Positions 54,533 through 64,000 of a stretch of DNA of 64,000 bases are shown in pieces. The position numbers were made by a program, and so were the translations under genes. Source of the stretch: Cladobotryum mycophilum (lineage: Eukaryota > Ascomycota > Sordariomycetes > Hypocreales > Hypocreaceae). The stretch lies in assembly GCA_036429605.1 (NCBI GenBank), contig JAVFKD010000002.1:1674001-1738000 (forward strand). Direction: 5' to 3'. Under the pieces are notes generated by a model that did not search any database, was not told where the DNA came from, and saw only the letters and a program-made list of their open reading frames with translations. Positions within the stretch are counted from its first letter, which is position 1. Each line of letters starts with the position of its first letter.

Positions 54533-56770
54533 GTCGCGCGGATTGTTTGAGAGCGCGACGACCCCACCGCAGGATACCAGCAGCCAACGAAGCAATCAGT
54601 AGCAAGTGGGAGGAGGAGGAGAAGAGAAGGACAACCGCGCAGGCGACGGCAATCCACAGTGGTCCTGTAGGATCAGGTGTGGCGCGTCTTGATAGCCAGT
54701 CCAGCCAGCCAGTGACGATATCACCAGTAGTAGAGATGGAAGCAAAAAAATTGGACTGTGCAACAGTTGTAGCTTGACCAAACAGTGGTCGATGTTAGCA
54801 GCCAGTTGTGTGTGTGTGTGTGTGTGTGGTAGTATTTGCCGAGAAATGAGTCCTGCCAAATGACCTGACTGACTCTTACGTGGTGTGTGTGTGTGTGCGT
54901 GCGTACTTCTCTCTTCTTAGATTATGTGTGTGTGTGTGTGGGTGTGGGTTACGCGGTCCCAAGTCGCGACGGATGCGGGACGGACGGGAACCTCCTCCAG
55001 TGACATGGAAGAAACAAGCAGTGGACAATCATGGAAGCAACACTGCAATGGATGGAACTTGGAAGTCAATAGTGAACCTGGAAACCCTCCTCCAGAGGGG
55101 GAGTCACTGGAGTCCAGTTCAGTAAGCCCGCCGCAGTGCAGTGCAGCGCACCTCAGTTTAGTGGCATCCACACAGGCGTTCAGCGGACCTACCGTACTAA
55201 GTTTAGGGACATAGTTGTATAGAGGCTAGGCTAGCCACTTGCTGCGGTGAAGAGCATCACGCGCACTAAACAAACAGTTTTTGCTCCATGATATTGATCC
55301 TGGTTGTGGTGAAAATGGTGCTATTCTGGCTAGAGTGAGCAGTGGACCCTTGCCTTGTTGGACTGACTGGACCCTTGGGGTAAGTTATCAATCGTAGAGG
55401 ATTCAATTGAGGGGAGGGGAGAAGGGAGGGGAGGGGGGCACTGTAATCCATGGATATTAATTCTTGATTCGATGTGTCTTAAGCAGGTGATGAGTTGTGG
55501 GTGATGGGTGATGACTCGTCACATGAAAAAAGCGCTGCCCTTCTCAGACGTTGACAGCAAGTACAGTGTCATCATCATCCTCATCATCATCCCCAAAATC
55601 AACCTCCAAGGCTTACTTTCCTGTCGGTTCGCAGAGAATGAAAGCCTATGTATGTATGTACCTATGGTAGGCTCCCAAACATACGCAGGCCCGCCAAGAG
55701 GCCACCAGTGGCGTCGATGCTTGTACGTGTGCACACACGCATTATCTAGGTGGTAGTCTCTTCTCCCGGACTGCGCCTATACTAGAGAGAACTCGAGACC
55801 ACTTTGTTGTTTTTTCCATTTTTTTACCGCGCGTGCTTCGTCTAAAAAACTCGCCCTTTTCCCGCATGAGTAAATTGTGGGTTTTTGGTTTCTGTTGGTA
55901 GCATGAGAAAGAGGCCCAGAAAAGCCTCACTCAAAATCAAGCAGGCAAGCAAGGGTTCCCAGGACTGTAACCTAACCAACTACCACTTCGTAAGATGGAC
56001 AGGTAGTAGAAAAGCTTGTCATGATGGTGAAAGGTCCTCCCCCCCCGCGAGTAATGTCTTTGCATTTGGTGAGAATGTACTGCATATTGAAGTTCCAAGT
56101 CAGTCAGTAAGTAAGTCAGGCAGTTAATCAGTCAGATGGCTCAAACAAACAAAACACAAAAGAGGCCAGATGTGTTCATTTTTTCCCCTGCAAATTTTTT
56201 CAGAAACAGAACAAGTAGAGAACTTGCCGCCGAAACTCTGAGAAAAGTGGATTTCGAAATGCGCAATGCAACGCAACGCAACTCAAATAGTACATGGCAT
56301 TGGCGCTCTGCAGATTTGCATTCTGCATAAATTACTAGTACGAGGGAATTCCTGGTCGGGACACCCGCTTTGACACGCAACGTCTTTTTTCTTCTTCTCT
56401 TTTTTCGCGCTTTTCCTCTGACACGAAGTCACGTGAATCAATTAACACCCTATTTTTGGTAATGAAAATTTCTTTCCGTCCTTTTTTTGCTTTTCTCTCT
56501 CGCCTCGGAATAAAGAGGGGCAAGGGCACTAAGCCGAACCCGTGCCATGTTCTGAAAATAGCTTCAATTTCTGATAGTCTCGACGAGGACCGTCCGTCAT
56601 CGCATACAAATTGCAGTGGTTAGATTGGAGGTATATTTCCCCCAGCATGAACATCTCTGCTCATCCAATCATCCTACTTTAGCAAATAGAATAGTAGTAG
56701 TGATCATCTCAGCTGTGGAGAAATATGGATTCCGTCAGAACTGAACGTCTACAATGTCATGCCAACCCAT
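54533..56770. other. intergenic with dinucleotide repeats
   Basis: About 2.2 kb with no supported gene. It holds three GT-type microsatellites (54807-54829, 54881-54904, 54925-54947) and a run of eight C near 56040-56047. Confidence 0.5.
54807..54947. repeat. cluster of (GT)n microsatellites
   Basis: Three GT arrays of about 10 units each lie within 140 bp upstream of the Whi5/Nrm1-like gene. Confidence 0.85.
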
Positions 56771-58435
56771 CTATCCACATTCCGGCTCGTCACCCCCCGT
56801 ATGACCATAGGCGCCGCCATCTAATATGACCCCTTCATTATTCTCAAGATCGTCCTGTACTCTCCTCCATCCTTTCCTTCTCTGACTTCTTCCTTCACCT
56901 TCCGAACCCTTCCCCTTGGCGTCAAATACAGGTCTCATCACTCCTCCGAGTAGAGGATTCGCACTGAATGCTCCTCCAGCGCTCTTATTCCCAGAAGTCT
57001 CCCTCAGCACATTCTGCTCAGGCTCATGCTCCTCTTCTTCTTCCTCTTCTGGAGTTGCTGGGCGTTGAATACTTCCAATGGTTTTGACGATGCGACGCCC
57101 GGATAAGTCGATGCTGACAACCTGCTGTCGCTTCTCATATTCGGGTCTTGCGTTCCATTCCATCTCACGCATCAACTTCTGCTGTCGCTTGAGCTCCTTT
57201 GCACGCTCCTCCGGCGTTGCCCACATACTGCCAGTTCCATGCACTGCCTCTGATATATCAAAATCAGCCGCTTCATCATGTACAGTCGTTCGCTTCGCAT
57301 TGTTTGCCTGGAAGTTGAGCAGTTTATCCCTGTGCTCTCGCGCTTTCACTGCTGCCTCTGCCAACGAGGGTCCGGCGTCGTCGTTCCCGCGTGGTTGAGT
57401 AAAGGGAGGTGGTGTCCTGGCAACATCTGGCTTTCGGTGGGCTGCCGCATTGGCCGCCATCTTTTCCCTCCCGCGCTCCTCTTTGAGCTCTCTAACCATG
57501 GCCTGGATTTCTTGTGAGCTCAATATCGGTGTACCGCAGAAGGTGCATGGTCCTAAGCCTTCCTTTAGACAAACGACCTTGCCACATGATAAGCAGTTCG
57601 GCGCCGCAGCCAGTAAGGGATGTTTGGTTGCGACGCAATTGCACCTCCTAGTTGTGACATTTTCCAATGTTGGGTTCGTGGTAATCTCTAGTGCTCGGAT
57701 CGCAGAGTCGAGGTCCGCCAGAGCTGTAGACTGCCCCGCCATGGGCGTGCCTCCCGAAATCGATACTTTGGTAACATTTCCGGTGCTTGTGGTGGGTTTA
57801 GGTGTTGAGCTTCGTGTGACTGGCGTTGACTTGGCTTTCCCCTTCTTTGGCATATCAGATATTAAGTAGCCACCGGCGGTTGTGATATTCTGCTTGGGAG
57901 CTGTTTGTGTTGGTTGTGCTGGCTGTACCGGCTTCGTAGCGGGTGCCGTCGACGTCGTAGGCTCTGGCTTTGGCGGCGTACTCGGTCTCGACGTATGGTT
58001 GCTACCCGGCGCGCTGGATCGCTGCGGTATGTATTCGAAATCCGAATCCTTTTTGCTGTATGCCTTGCCCGCGGGTCCAGCGTAATTGTCCACCTGTCTA
58101 GCTTGTGGCGTGTGAATCGCCGCCTTCTTCTTTTTGGGCCGTCCGTTCCATTTCGGCACCGGTTCAACGATCTGGGGCGTTGCCGGTTTTGAGGATGAGT
58201 TGCTTGCTTGTGACGAGGGAGCTGTAGGGGTAGGAGCTGCAGCGGGCGGTACTTTTCGACGAGAGTTGAAGTTGGCGATGAAGTCGATGGCCAAGGGCGA
58301 GTCACCGAGGAGGTTGCTGAAATGCGACGCGGCGTCGGCTTTTGAGAGGGTCAAGGCATAATCGAGGACCTGCTGCAGCTCTTCGTCTGGTAGAGGTAAA
58401 AGCTGAGAGAGCTGCGCCAAAGACATTGCGGACAA
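56771..58435 (-). CDS. ASC-1/TRIP4-type zinc finger protein (Rqt4-like)
   Basis: A single exon encodes 554 aa; a second ATG three codons in is also possible. The N-terminus (LSQLLPLPDEELQQVLDYALTLSKADAASHFSNLL) matches the helical N-terminal domain of TRIP4/ASC-1. A C2HC5 zinc finger lies around residues 265-305 (RRCNCVATKHPLL, NCLSCGKVVC, GPCTFCGTPI). The linker between them is disordered and rich in Pro, Thr and Lys. The ASCH domain of animal ASC-1 is not seen, as in yeast Rqt4. In yeast, Rqt4 acts with Slh1 and Cue3 in the ribosome-quality-control trigger complex that splits collided ribosomes. Cytosolic. Confidence 0.92.
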   Translation of the reverse strand: MSAMSLAQLSQLLPLPDEELQQVLDYALTLSKADAASHFSNLLGDSPLAIDFIANFNSRRKVPPAAAPTPTAPSSQASNSSSKPATPQIVEPVPKWNGRPKKKKAAIHTPQARQVDNYAGPAGKAYSKKDSDFEYIPQRSSAPGSNHTSRPSTPPKPEPTTSTAPATKPVQPAQPTQTAPKQNITTAGGYLISDMPKKGKAKSTPVTRSSTPKPTTSTGNVTKVSISGGTPMAGQSTALADLDSAIRALEITTNPTLENVTTRRCNCVATKHPLLAAAPNCLSCGKVVCLKEGLGPCTFCGTPILSSQEIQAMVRELKEERGREKMAANAAAHRKPDVARTPPPFTQPRGNDDAGPSLAEAAVKAREHRDKLLNFQANNAKRTTVHDEAADFDISEAVHGTGSMWATPEERAKELKRQQKLMREMEWNARPEYEKRQQVVSIDLSGRRIVKTIGSIQRPATPEEEEEEEHEPEQNVLRETSGNKSAGGAFSANPLLGGVMRPVFDAKGKGSEGEGRSQRRKGWRRVQDDLENNEGVILDGGAYGHTGGDEPECG

Positions 58436-59702
58436 TGGTTTATGATGATTGCTGAGAGACGGTGTTGGCGGGTAGAATGATTGTCATCGGTAAATGGCGG
58501 GGCAGAGAAGGTGAAGCTACATTTATTTATTCATAGGTGCTGGAGATTATACATACATACGGCTTGTGAGTCATGCCGAGCTCAACTTGGGTAATACAAA
58601 AAGGGCATAAAGCTAGATGGAAATCGCAATGGCTTATAGAGTTCAATTCAATAATAAATAAAATATTTTGAAATTCCAATTTCAGGCTCAGACTGTCCAA
58701 ACAATCATGTTCTTTGTATTCTTGTCTCTGTTGCGCCTCGCATGTGGTCCAAAAAAGGTGTGGTTCTTCCAAGACCCGCTAATAAGAAGAAGAAGAAGAA
58801 GAAGAAGCAAAATACAGAGTAGGCCTACCTCTCTCTGTAGGTACCTGTCTTAGTGGGGTGTGGGTGAAGCCGAGGCCACGATTCCGATGGAGACGATTCC
58901 CATCCCATGCCCACCCAATTGACAGAAGCAATTGCTTTACAACAGCGACAGCAACAGCAGCAGCAACAACAACTTGGGTTTGCTAGAATTGCCTAATGTG
59001 TAAACAGATTACAGAATACTTTTGCAAGCTCAACCAGTCCATCGGCAGCTCCGGGACCCGGTTTGTTTGCTTTGCGACTAATACGACCAAAACCCAACAC
59101 CACCCAACATGCCGCCGTAGGATCACCATCTTGCCATTGTCTCACAGGGCCGGCCCCTCCAGTTTCCGCTCATCCCGGTCTTGGTGATGTGATGTGAATG
59201 TGAGTAGAAGTAGGACATACTTGTAGGTACTTGCTGCAGGAATAACCAAGGTTCTTTGTTCCTTGGCAGCTCACTCATGTTGATGAATACCACCTAGTAG
59301 TAATAACTACTAAATAACGTGACATAATCCAAGGTTGCACATGTCTTGTAATTGCAAGTAAAGACGAGGAAATAATAGGCGCAGCAGATGATCAACAACT
59401 TGAAGCAGGCTGGAGCCATTCACCCGAAAAATACCGAACTATACCCGTTTTTTGAGAGGCCTGAGTTTTCCATTGGATCCCTGCCACTGCCACTGCCACT
59501 GCCACCACCCTCAACCACCAATTCATCGCCGAAACCTTTTTCTCGTCCGGTCCATCTCTTTTTATTGCATCCATCCCTTCAGCTCTTAATCCTCTTTTTC
59601 TTCTTCCTCCTCCTCCTCTCTCTCCCCGCACTTCTTCTTCCTCCTCAGGACCCCCTCTCTCTCTGTCAGAATCTATTATCCCCTCCTCCTCATACCATCA
59701 TC
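58436..59702. other. intergenic, promoter of malate dehydrogenase
   Basis: About 1.27 kb with no supported gene. A (GAA)n tract lies at 58784-58807, CAG/CAA repeats near 58945-58972, and a CT-rich leader occurs before the MDH start. Confidence 0.5.
58784..58807. repeat. (GAA)n microsatellite
   Basis: About eight AGA/GAA units in intergenic DNA. Confidence 0.85.
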
Positions 59703-60999
59703 ATGTTAGTTTCTACAATCCAGCGCAGAGCTTTCTCTGCTTCGGCCTGCAACGTAAGCTTTCTTTCCCTCTTTCCTTCTGGGTTCCTTCAATTGGGCTT
59801 TGGGGCTTCCATGTTGTTGCTGTTGTTGGCTTAAACAGCTAGCTCCCCAAGCACAACCACCAACACCACCACCACCACCACTACCACTCCCACCAAACAT
59901 AAAAAGAGGGCTGTTAAACTAACAATACATTCTTTTTCAATCATATTATAGCTCTCCAAGGTTGCCGTCCTCGGTGCTGCTGGTGGCATTGGCCAGCCTC
60001 TTTCTCTTCTCCTCAAGGCTAACCCCAAGGTCACTGAGCTGGCTCTCTATGATATCCGTGGTGGTCCCGGTATGTCGTCTCTTTTTTTGCGCCAATTATC
60101 TAAAATCTCCCAACATCTGCCTCGATTCAGCTCAATGGCTAACAATCAATCCCCCCTTAGGTGTCGCTGCCGACATCTCTCATGTCAACACAAAGTCCAC
60201 CGTCAAGGGCTACGACCCTACCCCCAGCGGCCTCTCCGAGTGCCTCAAGGGCTCCGAGATCGTTGTCATCCCTGCCGGTGTCCCCCGCAAGCCCGGTATG
60301 ACCCGTGATGACCTCTTCAACACCAACGCCTCCATCGTCCGCGACCTTGCCAAGGCCGTTGCCGAGTCTGCCCCCAACGCCAAGGTCCTCGTCATCGCCA
60401 ACCCCGTCAACTCCACCGTCCCCATCTGCCGAGAGGTCTTCAAGGCCAAGGGCGTCTACGACCCCAAGAAGCTCTTCGGTGTCACCACCCTCGATGTCGT
60501 CCGAGCTAGCCGCTTCGTCTCCGAGATCAAGGGCACCGACCCCAAGGATGAGCAGATCACCGTCGTCGGTGGTCACTCCGGTGTCACCATTGTTCCCCTC
60601 TTCAGCCAGAGCAGCCACCCCGAGCTCTCCTCCAACGCTGACCTCGTCAAGCGTGTCCAGTTCGGTGGTGACGAGGTCGTCAAGGCCAAGGACGGTGCCG
60701 GCTCTGCCACCCTCTCCATGGCCTTTGCTGGTGCCCGCATGACTGATGCCCTGCTCCGCGCCGCCAGTGGCGAGAAGAACGTCGTTGAGCCCACCTTTGT
60801 CGAGTCTCCTCTCTACAAGGACCAGGGCGTCGACTTCTTCAGCTCCAACGTCGAGCTCGGCCCCGGTGGTGTTGAGAAGATTCACTCCATCGGCAAGCTC
60901 GATGCCGTTGAGACCAAGCTCATCGAGGACTGCCTCGTCGACCTCAAGAAGAACATCGAGAAGGGTGTCGAGTTCGTCAAGGCCAACCCCGGCAACTAA
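59703..60999 (+). CDS. MDH1: mitochondrial malate dehydrogenase
   Basis: Exons 59703-59753, 59952-60069 and 60161-60999 encode 335 aa. Exon 1 gives a short mitochondrial presequence MLVSTIQRRAFSASACN (Arg and Ser/Ala rich). The NAD-binding motif GAAGGIGQPLSLLLK, the substrate Arg loop VPRKPGMTRDD, IANPVNSTVPI and the catalytic His in VVGGHSGVTIVPL are present. It interconverts malate and oxaloacetate in the TCA cycle. Codon use is highly biased to C-ending codons. The symbol follows yeast mitochondrial usage. Intron 1 (198 nt) contains a CCA-rich tract. Confidence 0.98.
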
Positions 61000-61620
61000 A
61001 CAATTTCCTTCAAACTACTGCAACAAAAATTAGCAAGCCTTGTATGAAGTCATGTGTTTGGCAAAAAAAGAAAGAAAAAGAAAATGGGACTGGCTAGCTG
61101 CTACAGGTGTGGCTTGGTTGGCTGGGCTTTATGAGGGAATGGTTAAAGGACAACAGGGCGCGGTTTGTTTTGGCCAACAAAAAGAACAGGGCTCCCTTTT
61201 TCCTGCTGTTCTGCAGCTTTCCATAGACTTCAATCGGGTCTCTCTGTAACATTAGCAAAAATGGGTAAAAAATCACATTAATCTTACGACGATTTGCTGT
61301 TTCTGTCGCTATATTCTGAATCTTGTCTGCAATGCTTTCAACGCCAGACGTATAGGAGCAGTAAAAGGAAAGAAAACCCTTTGATATCAAGTCATCTCTC
61401 AATACATTACGCCGTACGAATTGGCTTTTATCAGACCAAGGTGAAGGTCAATCTGTTCGTGACGTATTGAATGATTCTATAAGATTCAGTAGTATTAATC
61501 CTACATCCCCAAGATCAAGCGTATATATCTAAGTTGGTAGGTCAAGTAACCGTCTAAGCTCTACAACACCACCCGCCAGCGCCGCCATATCCCAAAGATA
61601 TCATAATGGAATTCATGACT
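61000..61620. other. intergenic between convergent genes
   Basis: About 620 bp between the MDH stop and the Spf1 stop. No gene seen. Confidence 0.5.
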
Positions 61621-64000
61621 CTACTGACGGCTAGCCAACCGCTCCTGAAGCGCCCTCTTGCGATTTTCAATCCTGCGCTCAAACTCCGCTACCTTTTCCA
61701 TACGCTCCCTCTCTTCTTCCTCGATTTTCTTGGCTTCTTCTTCCTTCTTCTTATTCTCCTCCTCCTTCTTGCGAGCAGCCTCCCTCTGAAGTTGGTCAGG
61801 TCGTCGCTCTGCAATGTCGCGTGGGCGATAGTCGCTAAAAGCCTTCTTGAGAATCACTTCAATAACCCAGCATAGACCGTAGTCAAGAATCATGCAGACG
61901 GTCATCTTCGTCTTGAACTCCTCGGTGAAAGGGACAAGCTTCATACCCTCGTTAATCTCAGGGATGAGCTCGAGGGCGCAGACAAAGGCAAGGCCAGAGA
62001 CACCAAGAATTCCGTAAAACATGCCCTTGTTCTCCGAAAGAGATTCGCGGAATGGTCTACCCTGATAGTTGATGGCAAAGGTCGAAATCTGCTGAATGAG
62101 TTGCAATAGGTAGACAGCCGAGTTAAGCAAAGATGGCGCAAATTCGGCCTCTAGGTCGACATTATCGGGGCGTCTATCCAATGGTTAGTCGGAGTGAAAA
62201 AGGCACAATAGGACATGAAAGAAAACTCACGGATCAAGCTTATCGCACAGACGAGCGATGTAAATAAGTGTCACGATATGGACGGCAAACTGTCCGAGAA
62301 TAGAACCGATGATGTAGAAGTTGAAGATGTTGGGCTGGGGACGCTCCTTGCTCAAACCTTCGACCACTCGGGCTCTTGAGATGCTCAGGAAGCAGACAGA
62401 CATGAGCATACCACTGATGGTGTACTGGGTGTCACCAAACTTGATACCCTCGAGGTACAAAACGGAAAGTGAGTATGCGCTAATGAGACAGTTGAGAGCA
62501 AGAATCTTGTACATCTGGATCGTAGCAACCAGTGTGCATCTACCCTGTCTGATAATGTTTGGCACAGCAATGACGTCTCGAAGCTTGGAGGTAAACGGCG
62601 CAGCAACAGAGGCATCACCCAACTTGAGAGTCGGAGGTTCATCATCGCCCATTTCAGCCTCCATCATGCCGGACGTGAGCCTATCTGCAAGACTAGCAGC
62701 CTTCTGATTGACCTGAGCTTGGTGGGCGGTACGAGGATTGGCATTGATCAAGCTTTGAGCACCGGGTGACACGATAGTCTCCGCGGGATGGCCGTGTGAC
62801 TTGGCATATTCCTCAGGAGTGATATTCTTCCTCGCAGCTTCACGCTCAATCGCCTTCTGGTAGTTGGGGTTGGTGGGGCCAGCGGGGTAGAGGTGGGCAA
62901 TAAGAGCAGGAACAGGGGGTGACGGTTGGTTGAATCGCTTCATGAGTTCACACTGTTTCTGGTACATCTCCTTCAGCTTGGTGTTGCGGGCATGTTCAGC
63001 AATGCGAGTCAGGTCATCCCTCGTGCCGTTCAGAAGAGCGATTCCAATATGGGCCTGCTTCAGAGCGCCAACATCGTTTGTGCCGTCACCAGCCATCAAA
63101 GTGTAATATCCCATCTCTTTCAGTCCAAGTAAGATATCTTCCTTCTGCTTTGGAGACACACGAGCATAAACCCAAGTGTAGCGGAGAAGAGTTTTCCAGC
63201 CTACCTGATCCCTGAACTTGGCAAGAGCATATCCAGTGACACACAGATCCTTATTCTTGAGGATTTCCTCGTCAATAGGCTTAGTAGCGTCAACCGGGAT
63301 AATAACCTTGTCATCGACGCTTCTCCAAATGAGTTTCTCGCCATTATCGTTATCTTCAGGGGCATCCAGAATCAGAACGTCCCGGTCCACAATTTCGACT
63401 TCACGAGCGACATGTACAGCCGTAAGAGGGTTATCACCAGTAATCATGACGACACGGTGGCTGCTCTCATTCAACATCTGGACAGCTTCCCTGGCATCCT
63501 CTTTCAAAGGGCAGTGAAGGACTAGGAAACCAGCAAAGGTGAGATCGGCTTCAACCTTCTCACGCTTCAAGTCGTTAATTTTGCTGGCACCGAGTTCAGA
63601 GTCCACTGTAAGCTGCTTGTAGGCCAGAGCGAGTACACGAGATCCCTTGCGGGTGAAATACTTGTAGGTCTCTTCATAATCAGCAGGAACGTCAACCAGC
63701 ATCTTCATGATGGTCTCTGGAGCTCCCTTGACACCTGCGAAAGTACCTCTAATCTTCTTTCCCGTTTTGGCATGAATACCATTAACCATGGCTACGGAGC
63801 TCTGGCGCTTGAGTGCGGAAGAAAATTGGAAACGTCGCTTGATCTGAACGCTGCCATGTGTAAAACCGGCCTTTTGTGTGCTTGAAAGAATATCATTGCG
63901 ACCAAGAGTCCAACCAAGCGATGAAAGAGTTGCCTTTTCCATAGGATCACCAACAATGTCGCCCTCATCCAGCTTCACCAAAGCATGAGCCGTAGCAAGA
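61621..64000 (-). CDS. SPF1: P5A-type ATPase (Spf1-like), 3' part
   Basis: The gene runs off the right edge; the 5' part, with the DKTGT phosphorylation site, is outside. Exons seen are 64000-62231 (open to the edge, LATAHALVKLDEGDIVGDPMEK) and 62173-61621. The ATP-binding and P domains show MITGDNPLTA, MAGDGTNDVGALKQAHIG, and a long insert of about 130 residues typical of P5A enzymes (for example EYAKSHGHPAETIV). Transmembrane segments include ILALNCLISAYSLSVLYLEG and later ones. The C-terminal tail is a Lys/Glu-rich coiled-coil region ending ERLASRQ. Spf1 extracts mis-inserted helices from the ER membrane and affects ER homeostasis. Its gene is tail to tail with MDH. Confidence 0.95.

Noticed and set aside
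60157..60885. 242-aa open frame antisense to malate dehydrogenase
   Set aside because: It mirrors the strongly biased codons of MDH on the other strand, is low-complexity (Gly/Asp/Leu) and matches no family.

Overview
This window looks like nuclear DNA of a filamentous ascomycete (Pezizomycotina), most likely a sordariomycete and plausibly Hypocreales. Genes carry few short introns (about 50-110 nt) with GT..AG ends and CTAAC/CTGAC-type branch sites. Other pointers are a THI4 gene with a TPP riboswitch in a 5' leader intron, Zn2Cys6 regulators, a secreted sedolisin and aspartic protease, and a Whi5/Nrm1-type repressor. The genus cannot be settled from sequence alone. Exon coordinates were read by hand from splice signals and reading-frame closure.

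Layout. 1-6226 has no gene I can support. 6227-10791 holds a compact sugar-phosphate cluster: a dihydroxyacetone-kinase-family kinase divergent from an RpiB-type isomerase, followed by a divergent triosephosphate-isomerase paralogue. This is the enzyme set of erythritol/threitol (erythrulose) catabolism. 11619-12850 is riboswitch-controlled THI4. 13249-23687 is a possible catabolic cluster: a HyuA-DUF917 fusion enzyme, a divergent NCS1 transporter (with a 4-nt micro-exon) and a Zn2Cys6 regulator. A C2H2+Zn2Cys6 regulator follows convergently (24217-26795). 28233-30115 is a tail-to-tail NmrA-like reductase and methyltransferase pair. 31357-33273 holds three small proteins of unknown function.

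The right half is mostly single-copy housekeeping or secreted enzymes: aspartic protease (34285-35762), class V PLP enzyme resembling the ergothioneine lyase Egt2 (37419-38891), Hst3/Hst4-like sirtuin (39664-42531), sedolisin (44524-46245), an unknown protein (50729-51481), a Whi5/Nrm1-like G1/S repressor (52861-54532), an Rqt4/ASC-1 zinc-finger protein (56771-58435), mitochondrial malate dehydrogenase (59703-60999) and the 3' part of a P5A ATPase (Spf1) running off the right edge. A small repeat-rich, AT-rich island lies at 43.35-44.1 kb.

Most notable: (1) the putative tetritol catabolic cluster; (2) the HyuA-DUF917 / NCS1 / Zn2Cys6 neighbourhood; (3) three neighbouring genes each interrupted by an apparent one-base deletion in a run of five C (six expected), which suggests a systematic homopolymer error or, less likely, parallel decay; (4) an array of four ATCCCACT boxes and a window-wide excess of the motif TACGGAGTA in non-coding DNA.
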